From contig KN834786.1 in assembly GCA_000827265.1 (NCBI GenBank), positions 347,567-411,566 on the forward strand: a stretch of 64,000 bases of DNA, written 5' to 3'. Positions 49,407-60,245 of this stretch are shown in pieces. The notes beneath the pieces are model-generated. The model was not told the DNA's origin, ran no database searches, and worked only from the letters and a program-made list of their open reading frames with translations. This DNA comes from Collybiopsis luxurians FD-317 M1 (lineage: Eukaryota; Basidiomycota; Agaricomycetes; Agaricales; Omphalotaceae). Each line of letters begins with the position of its first letter. Positions within the stretch are counted from its first letter, which is position 1. The position numbers and the translations under genes were made by a program.

Positions 49407-49631
49407 ACGAACTGACAGCAAAAAATCAAAAAACGATCGCGCTTACCAAAAAAAATTCCGCTGTCGCCGCATCAAAATTTCATTATCGATTTTCCTTATC
49501 AAATTCTATATGCTTCTCCGAATTTTCGTGTATTTGATCTTTTGTACTTATAGGTTTCAATTTCTTTTCACCAGCCTCACTCAATCTAATGCTTCAGCTT
49601 TTGCAGGAGCAAAAGAGTAACGAGGGGGTTG

Positions 49632-49991
49632 TGTTGTATAGGTATGTTTATACGATAAGATTAGTTCTTATCATACCGGTGATTTCCCATTTTGGACAAG
49701 GGTCACCCGGTTGTACTGGTATTGTTTGGGTTTCACTACTACGTAGGTTTTTCATCACTCGACTACGCTTTTGACTCGCAGCGATTCGTCCAGAATCCCT
49801 CTTGAGTCACTGGAACTTTCCTGTGATTTTCCTACTATATATTTCGTATTATTCAGGCATTTTCTACGGTACCGCATGAGACATTTTTGTAGTATAAATA
49901 TGCCGTAGATACTCGAGAATAGGACAGAATTCTCTCTGCCTTTTTCAGCCGCTTGATCGCCGACTCCGTTCTGGAACGGGCAGATACTTCA
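49632..49991 (+). repeat. 3' LTR
   Basis: 360 bp, reads identical to the 5' LTR. It is preceded by a short purine-rich run (aacgaggggg, about 49619-49628) that is a candidate polypurine tract. Confidence 0.93.
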
Positions 49992-50019
49992 GGCCCACTA
50001 CCAACGGCAGGGCGTCAAG

Positions 50020-50120
50020 TCCATGCAGTAGCACGGCAGTTCTAAACCCGCTTGTCAAAGCTTCTACGGCCATCTATGAAGTAATTATGGGTATTGCAAT
50101 GGGCGCAGATGTCTGGTAGA
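50020..50120 (+). pseudogene. Continuation of the split C45 acyltransferase pseudogene
   Basis: The words cagtagcacggcagtt, cttgtcaaagcttcta and gggcgcagatgtc match 53828-53920 of the intact gene, with stop codons in frame. It lies directly 3' of the gypsy element, showing the element sits inside this pseudogene. Confidence 0.78.
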
Positions 50121-50475
50121 CTCTGGTAGTGGATGTCGAGCCACTGAGAACTAACAAAGTACAACTTAATCCTACTCAGAGCGTAGAATAGAACTCTATA
50201 TTAAATACCTAACCAAGTACAAGTTAAGATTACTGCGAGGAATAGTTATGAATAAGCAGAGTAGAAGCCTGAGGGGCTCGACAAAATAACTGAAGGTGTG
50301 AAGTAAACAAAATACTATAAATAAGTAGAAAGGAATCGATTTAAATAACTAAGGGAACAACGATTATATGCAACTAGAAATGCTTTGCTTGACGCGTACC
50401 GATGCATACTCTAACAGACCCTTATAGCGAGCTTTCTCGCTCAGCCGACAACCTCTTAGAAAGACTACTTTGGAC
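50121..50475. other. Spacer with no gene
   Basis: AT-rich DNA between the split pseudogene and the right-hand small gene, probably the boundary between the two tandem units. No feature recognised. Confidence 0.4.
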
Positions 50476-50865
50476 CTAATTGGGTTGATATTTTGGCGGT
50501 TCTCTGACAGTCTCCGCCGCAGACTTGGGAGTGATATGAATTGTCACCAGTTTCATTGGTTTGAACTGGGCCAGGGTATCGTTGAATCCACTTTCCGTTA
50601 ATCGAGCAACTTGGCTTGTGCCATCAAGGAAAGCAATGTTGACTCTGAGCTGTATATGGTCTCGGGAAATGTCCTTAAGCTCAGAGTAATATTCATAAAT
50701 TGCAATGTCAACGGCTTCCTGATCCAAAGAGGTAAGCACTGGACAAAAGGTAAAGATAGAGTGATTGACCTGATAGGACCCAACAGAAACACAAGCTAAA
50801 TCTTTCCCAAGGTGTAAGACAATGAGCTTCTTAGAATCTGAAGGGGAGGGAAAATGTTCACTCAT
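50476..50865 (-). CDS. Small unknown protein, right paralogue
   Basis: Single-exon protein of about 129 residues from ATG 50865 (MSEHFPSPSDSKKLIVLHLG). Another in-frame ATG at 50919 would add 18 residues, but similarity to the paralogue at 42480-42896 begins at SEHF/SEYF, so the inner start is preferred. It shares most of its length with the paralogue, lacking four residues after HLG. No known domain. It ends PPKYQPN at 50476. It precedes, on the opposite strand, the intact C45 acyltransferase-like gene, with about 2 kb of inserted repeat DNA between them. Function unknown. Confidence 0.65.
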   Translation of the reverse strand: MSEHFPSPSDSKKLIVLHLGKDLACVSVGSYQVNHSIFTFCPVLTSLDQEAVDIAIYEYYSELKDISRDHIQLRVNIAFLDGTSQVARLTESGFNDTLAQFKPMKLVTIHITPKSAAETVREPPKYQPN

Positions 50866-50939
50866 GATGGAGGGGGGAAGGTCAGCGGGAATGACTCGTT
50901 TGCAAAAAGTTTTGCCCATTCAAATTTTCAACCACTGTT

Positions 50940-52998
50940 TATTTGTATTTGCTATTTGATCTGATATTTCTATTGAGCCCCTCTCAATTGTACAGTGCAC
51001 TGCTATGCAACATTTAACAGAGATGGACCATTCTTTGTGTCTTTGAAAGGTGTCTGAGCATTTGTGAGGTGAAACCCCAAGAAAACCCTGGGAAGTTGCT
51101 TTGACTTGAAGCTACAGTTATAATGCAACATGGTGCTTTCATTTGAGGTCCAGCTGTGTAATGCATCAATACTGCCGTGTGACAAATACCTTTGTCTGAA
51201 TTGCCCTAAGCTGCGTTGAATGTAATAAATACTAACTGCAAGAGCATAGCCAATTCAAAGTTGCCTGTCTTGGATCAGGCACAAAATCATGGAAGCATGA
51301 ACTTGGTGGTACATCTCATTCCACAAACTTGTAACTGCTGTAAAATGCTGGACTGGGCAGAATTGATCTGTGGTCTTACAAAACTGACAGTATTGAGAGT
51401 GCAAATTAATGCAGTACATTGGCAGCAGGGTGGTAGTGTGGAGGTTCCTGGCCCACACCAACTTAATCATTGGATATCCTGATATGTCATATGAACTAAA
51501 CATGGTGCTTGACATTCCCTGCCTTGAAGAAAGCAGCAGGTCCAGGCTGTTTGAGAGTGACTGGGCAATTGCATCAGGAAAAATGACCTGAAGCCCAGGC
51601 TGCCCAGGGACACCCCCCAAATCCTAGTGAGCCTCAAGATCCCTGAGGATCCCTGGGGTGACCTGGGCTCCTTGGGACCTCTGAGGCCAGTTGAAAATGG
51701 CTTTGAGATGGCCTCAGGATGCTCAGAGAGCCCAAGGTTGCCTAGGATTTAGGGGGTGTCCTCTGGCCAGCCTGGGTAGTAGCCTGGGCTTTAGGGCTTT
51801 TTCCTGATGTGGTTTACTTTCAGCACAAACTTTTGTTTGAGGGTTTGATACATATTGCTTATCTTGGAACTGGTAGGTAGATACCAAGTAGATACTATTT
51901 ATGATTAGTATTTAGCCCATCCTAATGTTTTGGTATACAAAGTATCTAGTCTAAAATAAATCCTCAATGCATTTGACCAGTGCTTTTGCTCATGGTATTG
52001 GAGTGAAGGATTTTATGCAAACAGTTATTAATTCTAGTTTTATTGGGATATGTTAAGATTGTTGTTCATCTTTGGCTACAGAATTTTTCCACTAAATACA
52101 GAATCACTTGAAGCTTTTGTAGGATCTTCCTGTTATATTGGGCAATAAGCCTTTACAAAATTTGGTCATTCAAAGCTGGTTTAAAGATACTTTGTCCAAG
52201 TTGTCAGGTTGCAGGATTTATAGGCACTGGAGTGTGGCCACTTGCCATGTTTCTGGCAGGGAATGACAAGTACCACATTTACAGTGGACACCAAAAAAAA
52301 ATAATAGTGCCTTATATGATAACTTCAGCCCCACAGGTGCTAAAGCAGTGTTCCTCTTTGTACCGCTGATATATTGCTCTATCATGGCCCATAAAATTAT
52401 GCCTTATAAATCAACTAACTTAAAGTGGGCTGAATTAGTTTACCTTAGAAATGAATGGAATTTGACTTCCAACAAGAGTCTTGCCCAGGAACCCTTTCAA
52501 AATTCAGAGCTTATACATTCATGAACACACTCTCATGAGGAACTACAGGCAATGGGTTTTTATCATAGGAATGATACTCAAACTGGACACCCTAAGAACT
52601 CTAGATTCTGAGGAGCAGTCACAAGCAATGACATAAGAAAATGCACCAATGCTGCGGATGTCCAGCACAAATTCTTCCTTAGGTTTCTCTTAGTATAATT
52701 CAACTCACACCAAGTACAGAGGGCCTTGAGGACTTTTGTCAGCGGCAAAACCTCTCTTGTATCCCCACTACATTGACACATGCAAAGAATTTTGCCAGAG
52801 CCTGTGTAATTGGGAAAATCTAGTCTGCTCATGTTGCACAGAACAATGCTGGAATTTCTGAGATAAAAGAAGGCAAACATGGTTTCAGAGCCGGTGGATC
52901 AGACAGTGACATTTCCACTATAGCCCATGTGAATGTTCCATTTGGCACAGGCCAGGAACACACTGTCACCTTCTACCTGCCTTTAAGGCAGTACGGAC
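50940..52998. repeat. About 2 kb repeat insertion absent from the left duplication unit
   Basis: In the left unit the DNA upstream of the small gene (about 42918-42950) runs straight on into the shared spacer. In the right unit the same flank is interrupted after about 50940 and resumes near 52998 (catgacttttacgtctcgtatgattg versus tatgatttaccagtcacgtatcacgat). The inserted DNA has no credible ORF. At 51590-51790 it contains dense CCTGG/CCCAGG words like those at 10000-10140. Likely a non-autonomous mobile element. Confidence 0.55.
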
Positions 52999-53614
52999 CA
53001 TGCCATGACTTTTACGTCTCGTATGATTGCTGAAGAGACATAGTTGGTGCACTGTGACATTCGCGAGACGTTCACAGCCCTGGCCTCATGAAATTGAACA
53101 AATGAAAGAAACAGAGATTCACTGTCGGTGTACCGAGGACAGAGACTCTAAAAGCACCCGCCGAGAAAGCCCGATTTAGTTTATCTCCGAGAACTTCTTC
53201 CACCTTTCCCAAGGACCGTCTGGCACAGTCTAATAACAGATTGGCATAAACATTCGTGGTCCGTGGGCAGGACAGCTAGCTTGTGGATAAAGCAGAGAGC
53301 TGGCACAAATGAGTGAAGGCAGCAATCTTGAGATGAAATATTCTGACCCCAAAAGTCAAACTCAAAAACTAGATTTTCTCGCGTCGAAAGATCTTAATAT
53401 ACTTTCTTCCTCCCTATCCTGTGTCGTTCTGATAAGTCATTCATATCAATCCTTGACAACGTGATCGCGAAATCGATCCTCATTGGATGTAAAACCTACG
53501 TGATTATCCTGTGAAATCAGTCTCCACAAAAACGCATTCATTTTCGCGCGGTGGGAGTGGGTATCCAATGTTCGTAGGTCATTGGTTGATGGAAGAAAGC
53601 GTTATCCGCTCACC

Positions 53615-54878
53615 ATGTCGCCGGTATACCCTCGACTCCATCTTGAAGGGACCTCTTACGAGGTAGTCCCCACCCGGCGTTCTAGCGCTCCCTGACGTTT
53701 AGATACTTTTGATTTTAGATAGGCGTTGCCCATGGAACCCACCTTTCATCCCAAATCCGGAGCCAGATCCAAATTTACGCCGAAATGTTCCAGCAGACGT
53801 CAAAGCTTTCCTGGTCGGAGGTACATTCAGTAGCACGGCAGTTCCAAAACAGTTTGTCGAAGCTTCTACCGGAGATCTATGAAGAAATGACGGGTATCGC
53901 AAAGGGCGCAGATGTCGACATTCTCGATATCATCGCCCTGAATGCTCGGTCTGAGATTGCCCTTGGGCTCTACTCGGAGGTCTCTGATGGATGCACGGCC
54001 CTAGGATGGAAGCATTATCCCTCTTCCGAACGTGACGAGGTTATCCTTGCTCAGAACTGGGATTGGACACCTCGAGTGCAGCAAAACCTAGCTATGATGT
54101 CTATCTCCCAGCCTGGGAAGCCGCAAATTTACATGATTACCGAGGTAAGCATGACAGTGCTTGAAACTTGTCGAGCATCTTGACTCCTTTGACAATGACA
54201 AAGGCAGGTGTAGTGGGGAAGATAGGCTTCAACTCATCCTCGGTGGGCGTATGCCTCAATGCAATCCGCGCGCATCCTATGGATACCAACAAGCTCCCGA
54301 TACACATTGCTCTCCGGCTCTGTTTGGAATCTACTTCCGCCCAAGCTGCGATCGAGAAACTGAACACACTAGGAGGAGTAGCATCGGCGCAGCATATTCT
54401 CATCGCGGATCCTTGTGGCCCTCTCTGTTTAGAGCTATCGCCCCTCGGCAACGTCGTTATACATCCACATGACGACGCTGTGCCGGGATATATTGCTCAT
54501 ACCAACCACTTCCTGCAAAACAAATTTGTCAAAGAGGCGAAGGTATGGCTCCCAGATTCACCTATCCGACTCCAGCGAATCAACCAGTTGGCGTATGATT
54601 TGACTCTTTCGAGTGGGACACGTCGCGTTTCCAGTCGTGACATAACTAACGACGCCCTCCGTGCCCACATATTCTCCGACACTTTCAATGCACCAGTATC
54701 GATATGTCGGTTTGGGGACATGACCAGACCTGAAACGACGCGCTCGACCACTCTTTTTTGCATCGTGATGAGGTTTTCCATGAATTCGGACCCTTGGGCT
54801 GAGGTAGTTTGGGGAAAGCCAGAGTCGGGCGCGACAGAAGAGGTTTGTAGAATGCCGTGGTTCGAAGTACATTTGTAG
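53615..54878 (+). CDS. Peptidase C45 / acyl-CoA:6-aminopenicillanic acid acyltransferase-like protein
   Basis: N-terminal nucleophile (Ntn) hydrolase. Exon 1 (53615-53662) encodes MSPVYPRLHLEGTSYE. A 56-nt intron precedes exon 2 (53719-54144: IGVAHGTHLSSQIRSQIQIY). A second intron leads to exon 3 (54204-54878: AGVVGKIGFNSSSVGVCLNA). The Gly-Cys pair in SDGCTALGW (Cys at about residue 108) fits the autocatalytic cleavage site and nucleophile of the family. Other family features are VILAQNWDWTPRVQQNL, VPGYIAHTNHFLQ and RSTTLFCIVM. About 380 residues, normal length. Basidiomycetes do not make penicillin, so the physiological substrate is unknown; amide or peptide conjugates are plausible. It is the intact partner of the pseudogene at 43532-50120. 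Confidence 0.87.
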
Positions 54879-54951
54879 CAGAATATATTTGGGGAGCGCT
54901 CTTGTTATACCTCCTTTACTATTTATGCCTTGCTAGACCGGAAGGAGATAA

Positions 54952-55033
54952 GGCGCTATAGCCAAGTGGTTACGGCGACAGATTAGAAATCTGTTCCTCT
55001 TTGAGGGCGCAGGTTCGAATCCTGCTGGCGTCG
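54952..55033 (+). tRNA. tRNA-Ser (AGA)
   Basis: 82 nt. Acceptor GGCGCTA pairs with TGGCGTC (with G-T pairs), discriminator G. D arm GCCAAGTGGTTACGGC, anticodon stem ACAGA/TCTGT with loop TTAGAAA (anticodon AGA), a long variable arm typical of tRNA-Ser, and T arm GCAGGTTCGAATCCTGC. No intron. Confidence 0.93.
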
Positions 55034-55392
55034 ATTCGAATACGATTTTTCTTTTCGTCTTTCTTCGTTTTGCTATTCGCCTCAATCAATTGTAAATGCA
55101 CGCAGGTTACAGGTTAAACTGCGACAAAAAGTATATGAAGGCGAACGCGTTCCGGTTAAGAATACCTTCATATACACCTACATACTGACTACAATGGTCC
55201 TGCTTCCAGGGTCAACCCATAGCGACGCTCTCGACTTCTCTCTTTCATTTCATACAAGGCCACCGTCTTCGCATGCCACCGCCTCGAAACCGATCCTGTG
55301 CTCTACCTCGACATCAATAAGGATAAAAGTAACGTTTAATTAGGCTTCTCCATCTTCCTAGTTTACCTCTCACCCCCATATACTGCGAACTC
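55034..55392. other. Spacer, nothing recognised
   Basis: Short spacer between tRNA-Ser and the 3' end of the E1-beta gene. No gene or repeat is visible. Confidence 0.5.
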
Positions 55393-57484
55393 TCAATATG
55401 CCAGCGTCTCCAACATCCCATCCAAAATCCTGACCGCATCGGGGATATAAAACTTCTCGTACTGCAAGGCCACACCAGGTAAACTATAAAAAGAGAATGA
55501 GAAAGTCAGCAGAGCACGTTCACCGACAACACGAAACAGCATCACTCACTCCCATCCACCAACGATCTTCACCGGTGCCTCCAGCTCCAAAAAGTTGCGC
55601 TTCATCACTTCCGCGGATATCTGAGCGCCTACTCCGCCTGTCAAGGGACCTTCGTGGACGATGAGAAGCCGACCTACACAAACGAAGTTCACGAGTGGAA
55701 GGTAAGCAAAGACAACTACATAGGGTAACAAGATCTGAAAAAAAAAAAAAATAGACTAACCTGTTTTCGACACGGACTCGAGAATGTATGGTAAATCATA
55801 CGGAAGGATAGTTCGAAGATCGATAAGGTGTATCGTTGGTTTCGCATCCGAGCTTGATTTTCTGGAAGATAAGCTAAAATATCATCGCGGAGTTAGTCCC
55901 GTGCGCCAAAAGAATGGAGAGTTTGAGAATAAACCTTTTCGCCTTCTTCCAGTCTCCAACTGCATCGCCTACTGCTCTCGCAATGCTCGATCCTTCCGGC
56001 GGGTGATTGAATAGCTGTAATGCTTGTTCGCAGAGGTATACTGACGTTCCGTAGGTAACGATGGTAAGATCAGAGCCGGATTGGAGGGTCTCGGCGGAAG
56101 AAAGAGGAAGGGTGTAATCAGCGATGGGAACCTGCTCGACTGTAAAGGAAAGGGTAAGTTTTGAGGGTGAAAAATGAAGCGACTAGTTCTAGTTCAGATT
56201 CACACCCAACGAAAGGTGCCTTGGAAGATCGAAAACCTTCCTCTCATGCAATGAATTAAAATAAAGTTGCGGTAACTTACCTGCACTTCGATACAAGACT
56301 TTCGGCTCCATGAATATCACAGGGTTTGGATCGCGGATGGAAGCAAGGAGGAGACCTTTGGCTTGAATGGGAGAGCGGGGTATCACAACCTGAAAAATAT
56401 TGAAGAAGACCATTTACAATGAGTACTTTATGATGCCGTAATTCGAAACATACCTTCAATCCACTGCCACCCATAAAGAACCCTTCGGGGCTCTGACTAT
56501 GATACAATGCCCCGTGTCCAACTGCCATCGTCGGAGTTCGTATCGTCAGGCCGCCGATGTTGAAGTTACCGCCCGAACGATAACGGAATTTGGAAGCTTC
56601 GTTGATGATCTGGAAGCGGAAAAACGTTGTACAGATTTTGATTGCGCGTCGGTATCGCGAATCGTTGGATATTTGGGATGAATTGAGAATAGCAAAGGGA
56701 GAGAAAGAACAGAGTCGATATGCATTTTAAACAAGTATCTAACCAATTGACGAACCTGGTCGAAAGCCGGCCAGATATAATCTGCAAACTGTACCTCAGC
56801 GATCGCTGTCCCTCCTCTCCCTGTCCCATTTGTAGTCATATTTAGTCCGCGACTTCCGCTTTCAACCATTTGCTCAGCTCCCATTCTATCACTGCGTTCT
56901 GCACTGCCCATACTGGCATACCCGATTCCGAAACCGACTATACCCTGTTCCGTTGCTGGAGTGTTGAATACGCGTTCACGACCGTATTCTTCTGCGAGGC
57001 CGAGGGTGCATCTGAATACGCCGCCGAAAGCAACGTCTTCCCCGAAGATTATAGCGGAATCGTCGGTAGATAGTGCAATGGATAGGGCGTCCCGCACGGC
57101 TTGATACGTGTTCATTTTGCGCGTTTCTCTGTTATTAGACACAGTTCCACGTACTATGGAATGAGGTTAGAGAAGAATATGGATATGTTAAATCCACAGA
57201 GCGCGGATGTTTCTTGTGGATTTACATTACTTACCTTCATCTAACTCGGCATCCGCCCACGCAATCCCCGGTGTCTTCAATGCCTGATCTCTCGTACCTT
57301 TGAGAAAAGCAGACTGAGCAATAGATGGCAGGTGGCCACCTGCTGGGGGCGGTTCAACAGCGGAATTCTCAGAGCTAGTAGTTGCTGAGCTCGAGTTGAG
57401 ACGGTGTGAACCGATAAACGTTCTGCTCGTCAACGAGCGAATTAATCGGCTGCTCGCTCTGGTGGATGACTGGGTTGTAATCAT
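55393..57484 (-). CDS. Branched-chain 2-oxoacid dehydrogenase E1 beta subunit (BCKDHB), mitochondrial
   Basis: Beta subunit of the thiamine-diphosphate E1 component of branched-chain 2-oxoacid dehydrogenase, acting in Val/Leu/Ile breakdown in mitochondria. ATG 57484 opens a Ser/Arg-rich presequence ([20 protein letters not shown]). After one intron comes [123 protein letters not shown] then [49 protein letters not shown] and [18 protein letters not shown] ending at 55393. At least six introns, all frame-keeping, and no damage seen. The MEPKxLYR and HSQSPE signatures favour the branched-chain over the pyruvate enzyme. Confidence 0.9.
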
Positions 57485-57756
57485 CGTTAAGCGTTGAGCT
57501 AGAAAGCAAAGTTAAGGGGAAAAGAAGAGAAGACAGGATCCGAACCGCGTCTGTCAGGTTGCACGGAACTAAAATTAATTGAATCCACGTGATCACCCCG
57601 CATTCCATTGCCGGGGAAATAGACGCCAGGTACATAGACGCCCAAGTTTTACTTACGCGAAATGCGAGAAGCGACCTGATAGTGAGGAGACCCTGAGGAA
57701 AGCCAGCAGATCGTAGCTGCAGAAAGTAATCATTTTTTGTACGGCCTATACCCTAT

Positions 57757-58281
57757 CTATGCTTTTTGACCAGGATATGCTCGTCTATTACTGTACACCA
57801 GACCATTTTCCGATTTGGTATCTGGCTTCGTGGATGAAAGGAATATATCTCCTTTACTCATATCCTTGTGCTCGACGACTCCCCAGTACATCTTTTTATT
57901 CCCACCCGGTCGAGCCTTGTTCGCAGTCAGAACCGTAAAATGGATAAGATCATCTGCGGTCCATATCCCACTATATCCGCGCAAGTCACACATGACCCGA
58001 TCTTCAAAATCCTTCTCCAGCGGGCTATAAGCCTTGACTGCGGCTTTCAAGAGAACGTTGATACCGGTTCTCAGGTCGCTGCGCTCTTTATCGGTCGCTG
58101 GAACCCGGTGCTCCAAGCCGTTGCCGTCTTGAGGGTTCTCTATGAATGCCATGGGCTTGAATAAGGATGATTAGATGGCTTGACTTCAGGTTCAGCAGGA
58201 TTGATCGCTTACAGCCTTGTGGCCCCCCGCCAATACTGTGCCAGCAACACACAAAAGGGTAACCAGTGCGCTGAATTTCAT
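57757..58281 (-). CDS. Small secreted protein, tandem paralogue 1
   Basis: Two exons. Exon 1 (58213-58281) encodes a signal peptide, MKFSALVTLLCVAGTVLAGG, then HKA. A 57-nt phase-0 intron follows. Exon 2 (57757-58155) begins PMAFIENPQDGNGLEHR and ends YPGQKA. Mature part about 135 residues, with a single Cys (VMCDLRGY). Conserved blocks shared with the neighbour at 58901-59432 are RVPATDKERSDLR, VLLKAAVKA, DFEDRV, DLRGYSGIWTADD, MYWGVVEHKDMSKGDIF and NGLVYSNRRAYP. I do not recognise the family. Secretion is likely from the signal peptide. Possible roles (effector, enzyme inhibitor, binding protein) cannot be told apart. Confidence 0.8.
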
Positions 58282-58900
58282 GGTGAATGGACCGCGAAAG
58301 TAGAAGAAATAATAGCAGTGCTTTATGCACTCTTTCTCGAGCCCAGCAACGAGGAAGGAGGACAGGAAAGGACTTGGCCAGCAAGACGAGGGACATCCGC
58401 CATTCCGGAGGCCTTTTTATACAGATGATGATTATCCAAGGGTCATATAAATTTCCGTACAGCCAAGGCCTCACTCTTAGCCCAAACTGTAAATTCAAAA
58501 AAATCTACTATGAACTCCTCCGAGTCGTACCTGGCATCGTTTTGCACCTCTCGAGAAGCTTAATATTGTTTACCAGGCCACTCACGTACTCACGCAAGCA
58601 AATCTAATCTCTTTTCATCTTGGATTTCAACAAGACAAACGATCTACGCAGTGGCACTTTTGAACGAGACTGAGGAATTAGATTCATTTTCTTTCGCGGA
58701 GTTTCTTTTAAATTCTGACCTCTCTCGGAACTCGAAACGGAAACTGATCGCGCAGGAACTGATTATGCCCTGTACCATGTGACCGTAACGACTCTGGACC
58801 CCGTCAGCGTAATCATAATACCACAGTACTGGAAACAATTGGATTCGGCATTGCCTGGGTAACAAACCATCTCCAATCTACCAAAAAAAAACAGCCAGTA

Positions 58901-59432
58901 TTAAGCTTGGTACTTCTGCGCAGGATATGATCGTCTATTACTGTAAACCAGACCACTTTCGGAGTTGGTATCTGGCTTCGTAGTCGAGATGAATATATCG
59001 CCTTTGCTCATATCCTTGTATTCGACGACCCCCCAGTACATCCGGCTGGGCCCACCTGGCCGAATCTTGTTCGCAGTTGCAATCGTAAAATGGACATGAT
59101 CGTCTGCGGTCCATATCCCATGATATCCGCGCAAGTCAGCTGCAACCCGATCTTCAAAGTCCGCTTTTAATTGAGAGCCAGCTTTAACTGCCGCTTTTAA
59201 GAGAACTTCAATGCCTTCTCTCATGTCGGTACGCTCTTTGTCAGTGGCTGGTGCTCGGTGCGCTAAGCCTTTATCGTTTTGTGGGTTCTCTATCCAGGCC
59301 ATGGGCTTAAATATGACGGCAAAAAATTGAGAACTTTACTCGCGGCGAGCGATATTGGCTACTTACAGCTTTGTGAGTTGCCACTGCGGTCCCGGCGACA
59401 CACAGGATGAGAACGGAAAGGCTAAATCGCAT
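58901..59432 (-). CDS. Small secreted protein, tandem paralogue 2
   Basis: Same two-exon layout as the gene at 57757-58281. Exon 1 (59367-59432) encodes MRFSLSVLILCVAGTAVATH then KA, a clear signal peptide. The phase-0 intron and exon 2 (58901-59305) give PMAWIENPQNDKGLAHR ... KYQA. The mature chain is about 135 residues and has no cysteine after the signal. Conserved aromatic and charged blocks (LRGYHGIWTADDHVHF, MYWGVVEYKDMSKGDIF, LVYSNRRSYP) match the paralogue closely. The two genes are 620 bp apart in tandem, both on the minus strand, with the intron in the same place, so they arose by local duplication. Family not recognised. Confidence 0.8.
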
Positions 59433-60245
59433 GGTGGGACTTTACGAAAGGAACAGTTGAACAACAATAAGACTGAGTGCAGGGTTTTTAAAGCTCTTTC
59501 TCGAGACCAGCAGCGAGAGAGAAGAGAAGACGGGACTTGGCCAGCAAGATGAGGGACATGGGTGCGATGGTGAGATATTTATAAGTTATCGAAAACAGTC
59601 GGGAGCACAGCCGCACCAGCGACTGTCGGCTAAACTATGTGTATCGATTATAATCCGTGTTTGAGGTCAGTTGTAATTATTTCTCCTTGATATATCTCTC
59701 TCTTTTCTGTTTATTTAATTTAATTTTTCCGTTTCTGAACTACAAATAATTTTTATGGGTTTTTGCGTCGACGCCCCTTGCTTGGGTAGTATGGTCCGAG
59801 TTCTCGCGTCGCGCTTCAACGCGCCTCACGTGTTTCTAGTGTGACCTTGAGCATTACGCTCGTGCTTTCCGATATTTTGGGCGATGATTACTGTTGTATA
59901 CTCTCCCTCTCTAACGACTACCTAAGTCGTAGCCTATACTACGGGACAGCTGGGCCAACCAAGTCAATTGATACTAGGACGCTAACATGCTTCAAGTCCC
60001 AGATCACTCCACTTGCGAGCACCTTGATCAACCTAAGGCTTGATTGATATACATCTATCCCCACATCTTTTTACTGTTCCTTCCATCTTCGACTGTTCCC
60101 CTCATCTTCGACTGTTCTTTTCGTGTCAGAACTAATAGACTCAACATCAACACATCATTGGTCAGCGTGACATGAGGCGACGTACATTTTGATTGTCGCC
60201 CTTATCTCCCACTCCACCTTCCAGCTCAGCGAGCGTTGGCAGAGA
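59433..60245. other. Intergenic, nothing recognised
   Basis: Promoter DNA of divergently placed genes (secreted protein on minus, membrane protein on plus). No gene is seen. At 60081-60124 there is a short direct repeat of the word atcttcgactgttc. Confidence 0.5.

Larger units (their letters stand above)
44072..49991 (+). mobile_element. Ty3/gypsy LTR retrotransposon, 5.9 kb
   Basis: Two LTRs of 360 bp (44072-44431 and 49632-49991) begin TGTTG and end TTCA; read side by side they appear identical. The flanking GGCC on both sides (44068-44071 and 49992-49995) is a probable 4-bp target-site duplication. The interior encodes gag, protease, RT, RNase H and integrase in that order, which defines Ty3/gypsy. 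It is inserted in the acyltransferase pseudogene of the left duplication unit. Confidence 0.93.

Noticed and set aside
54137..54872. Minus-strand ORFs opposite the acyltransferase
   Set aside because: Shadows of the plus-strand gene, which has intact family motifs across three exons.
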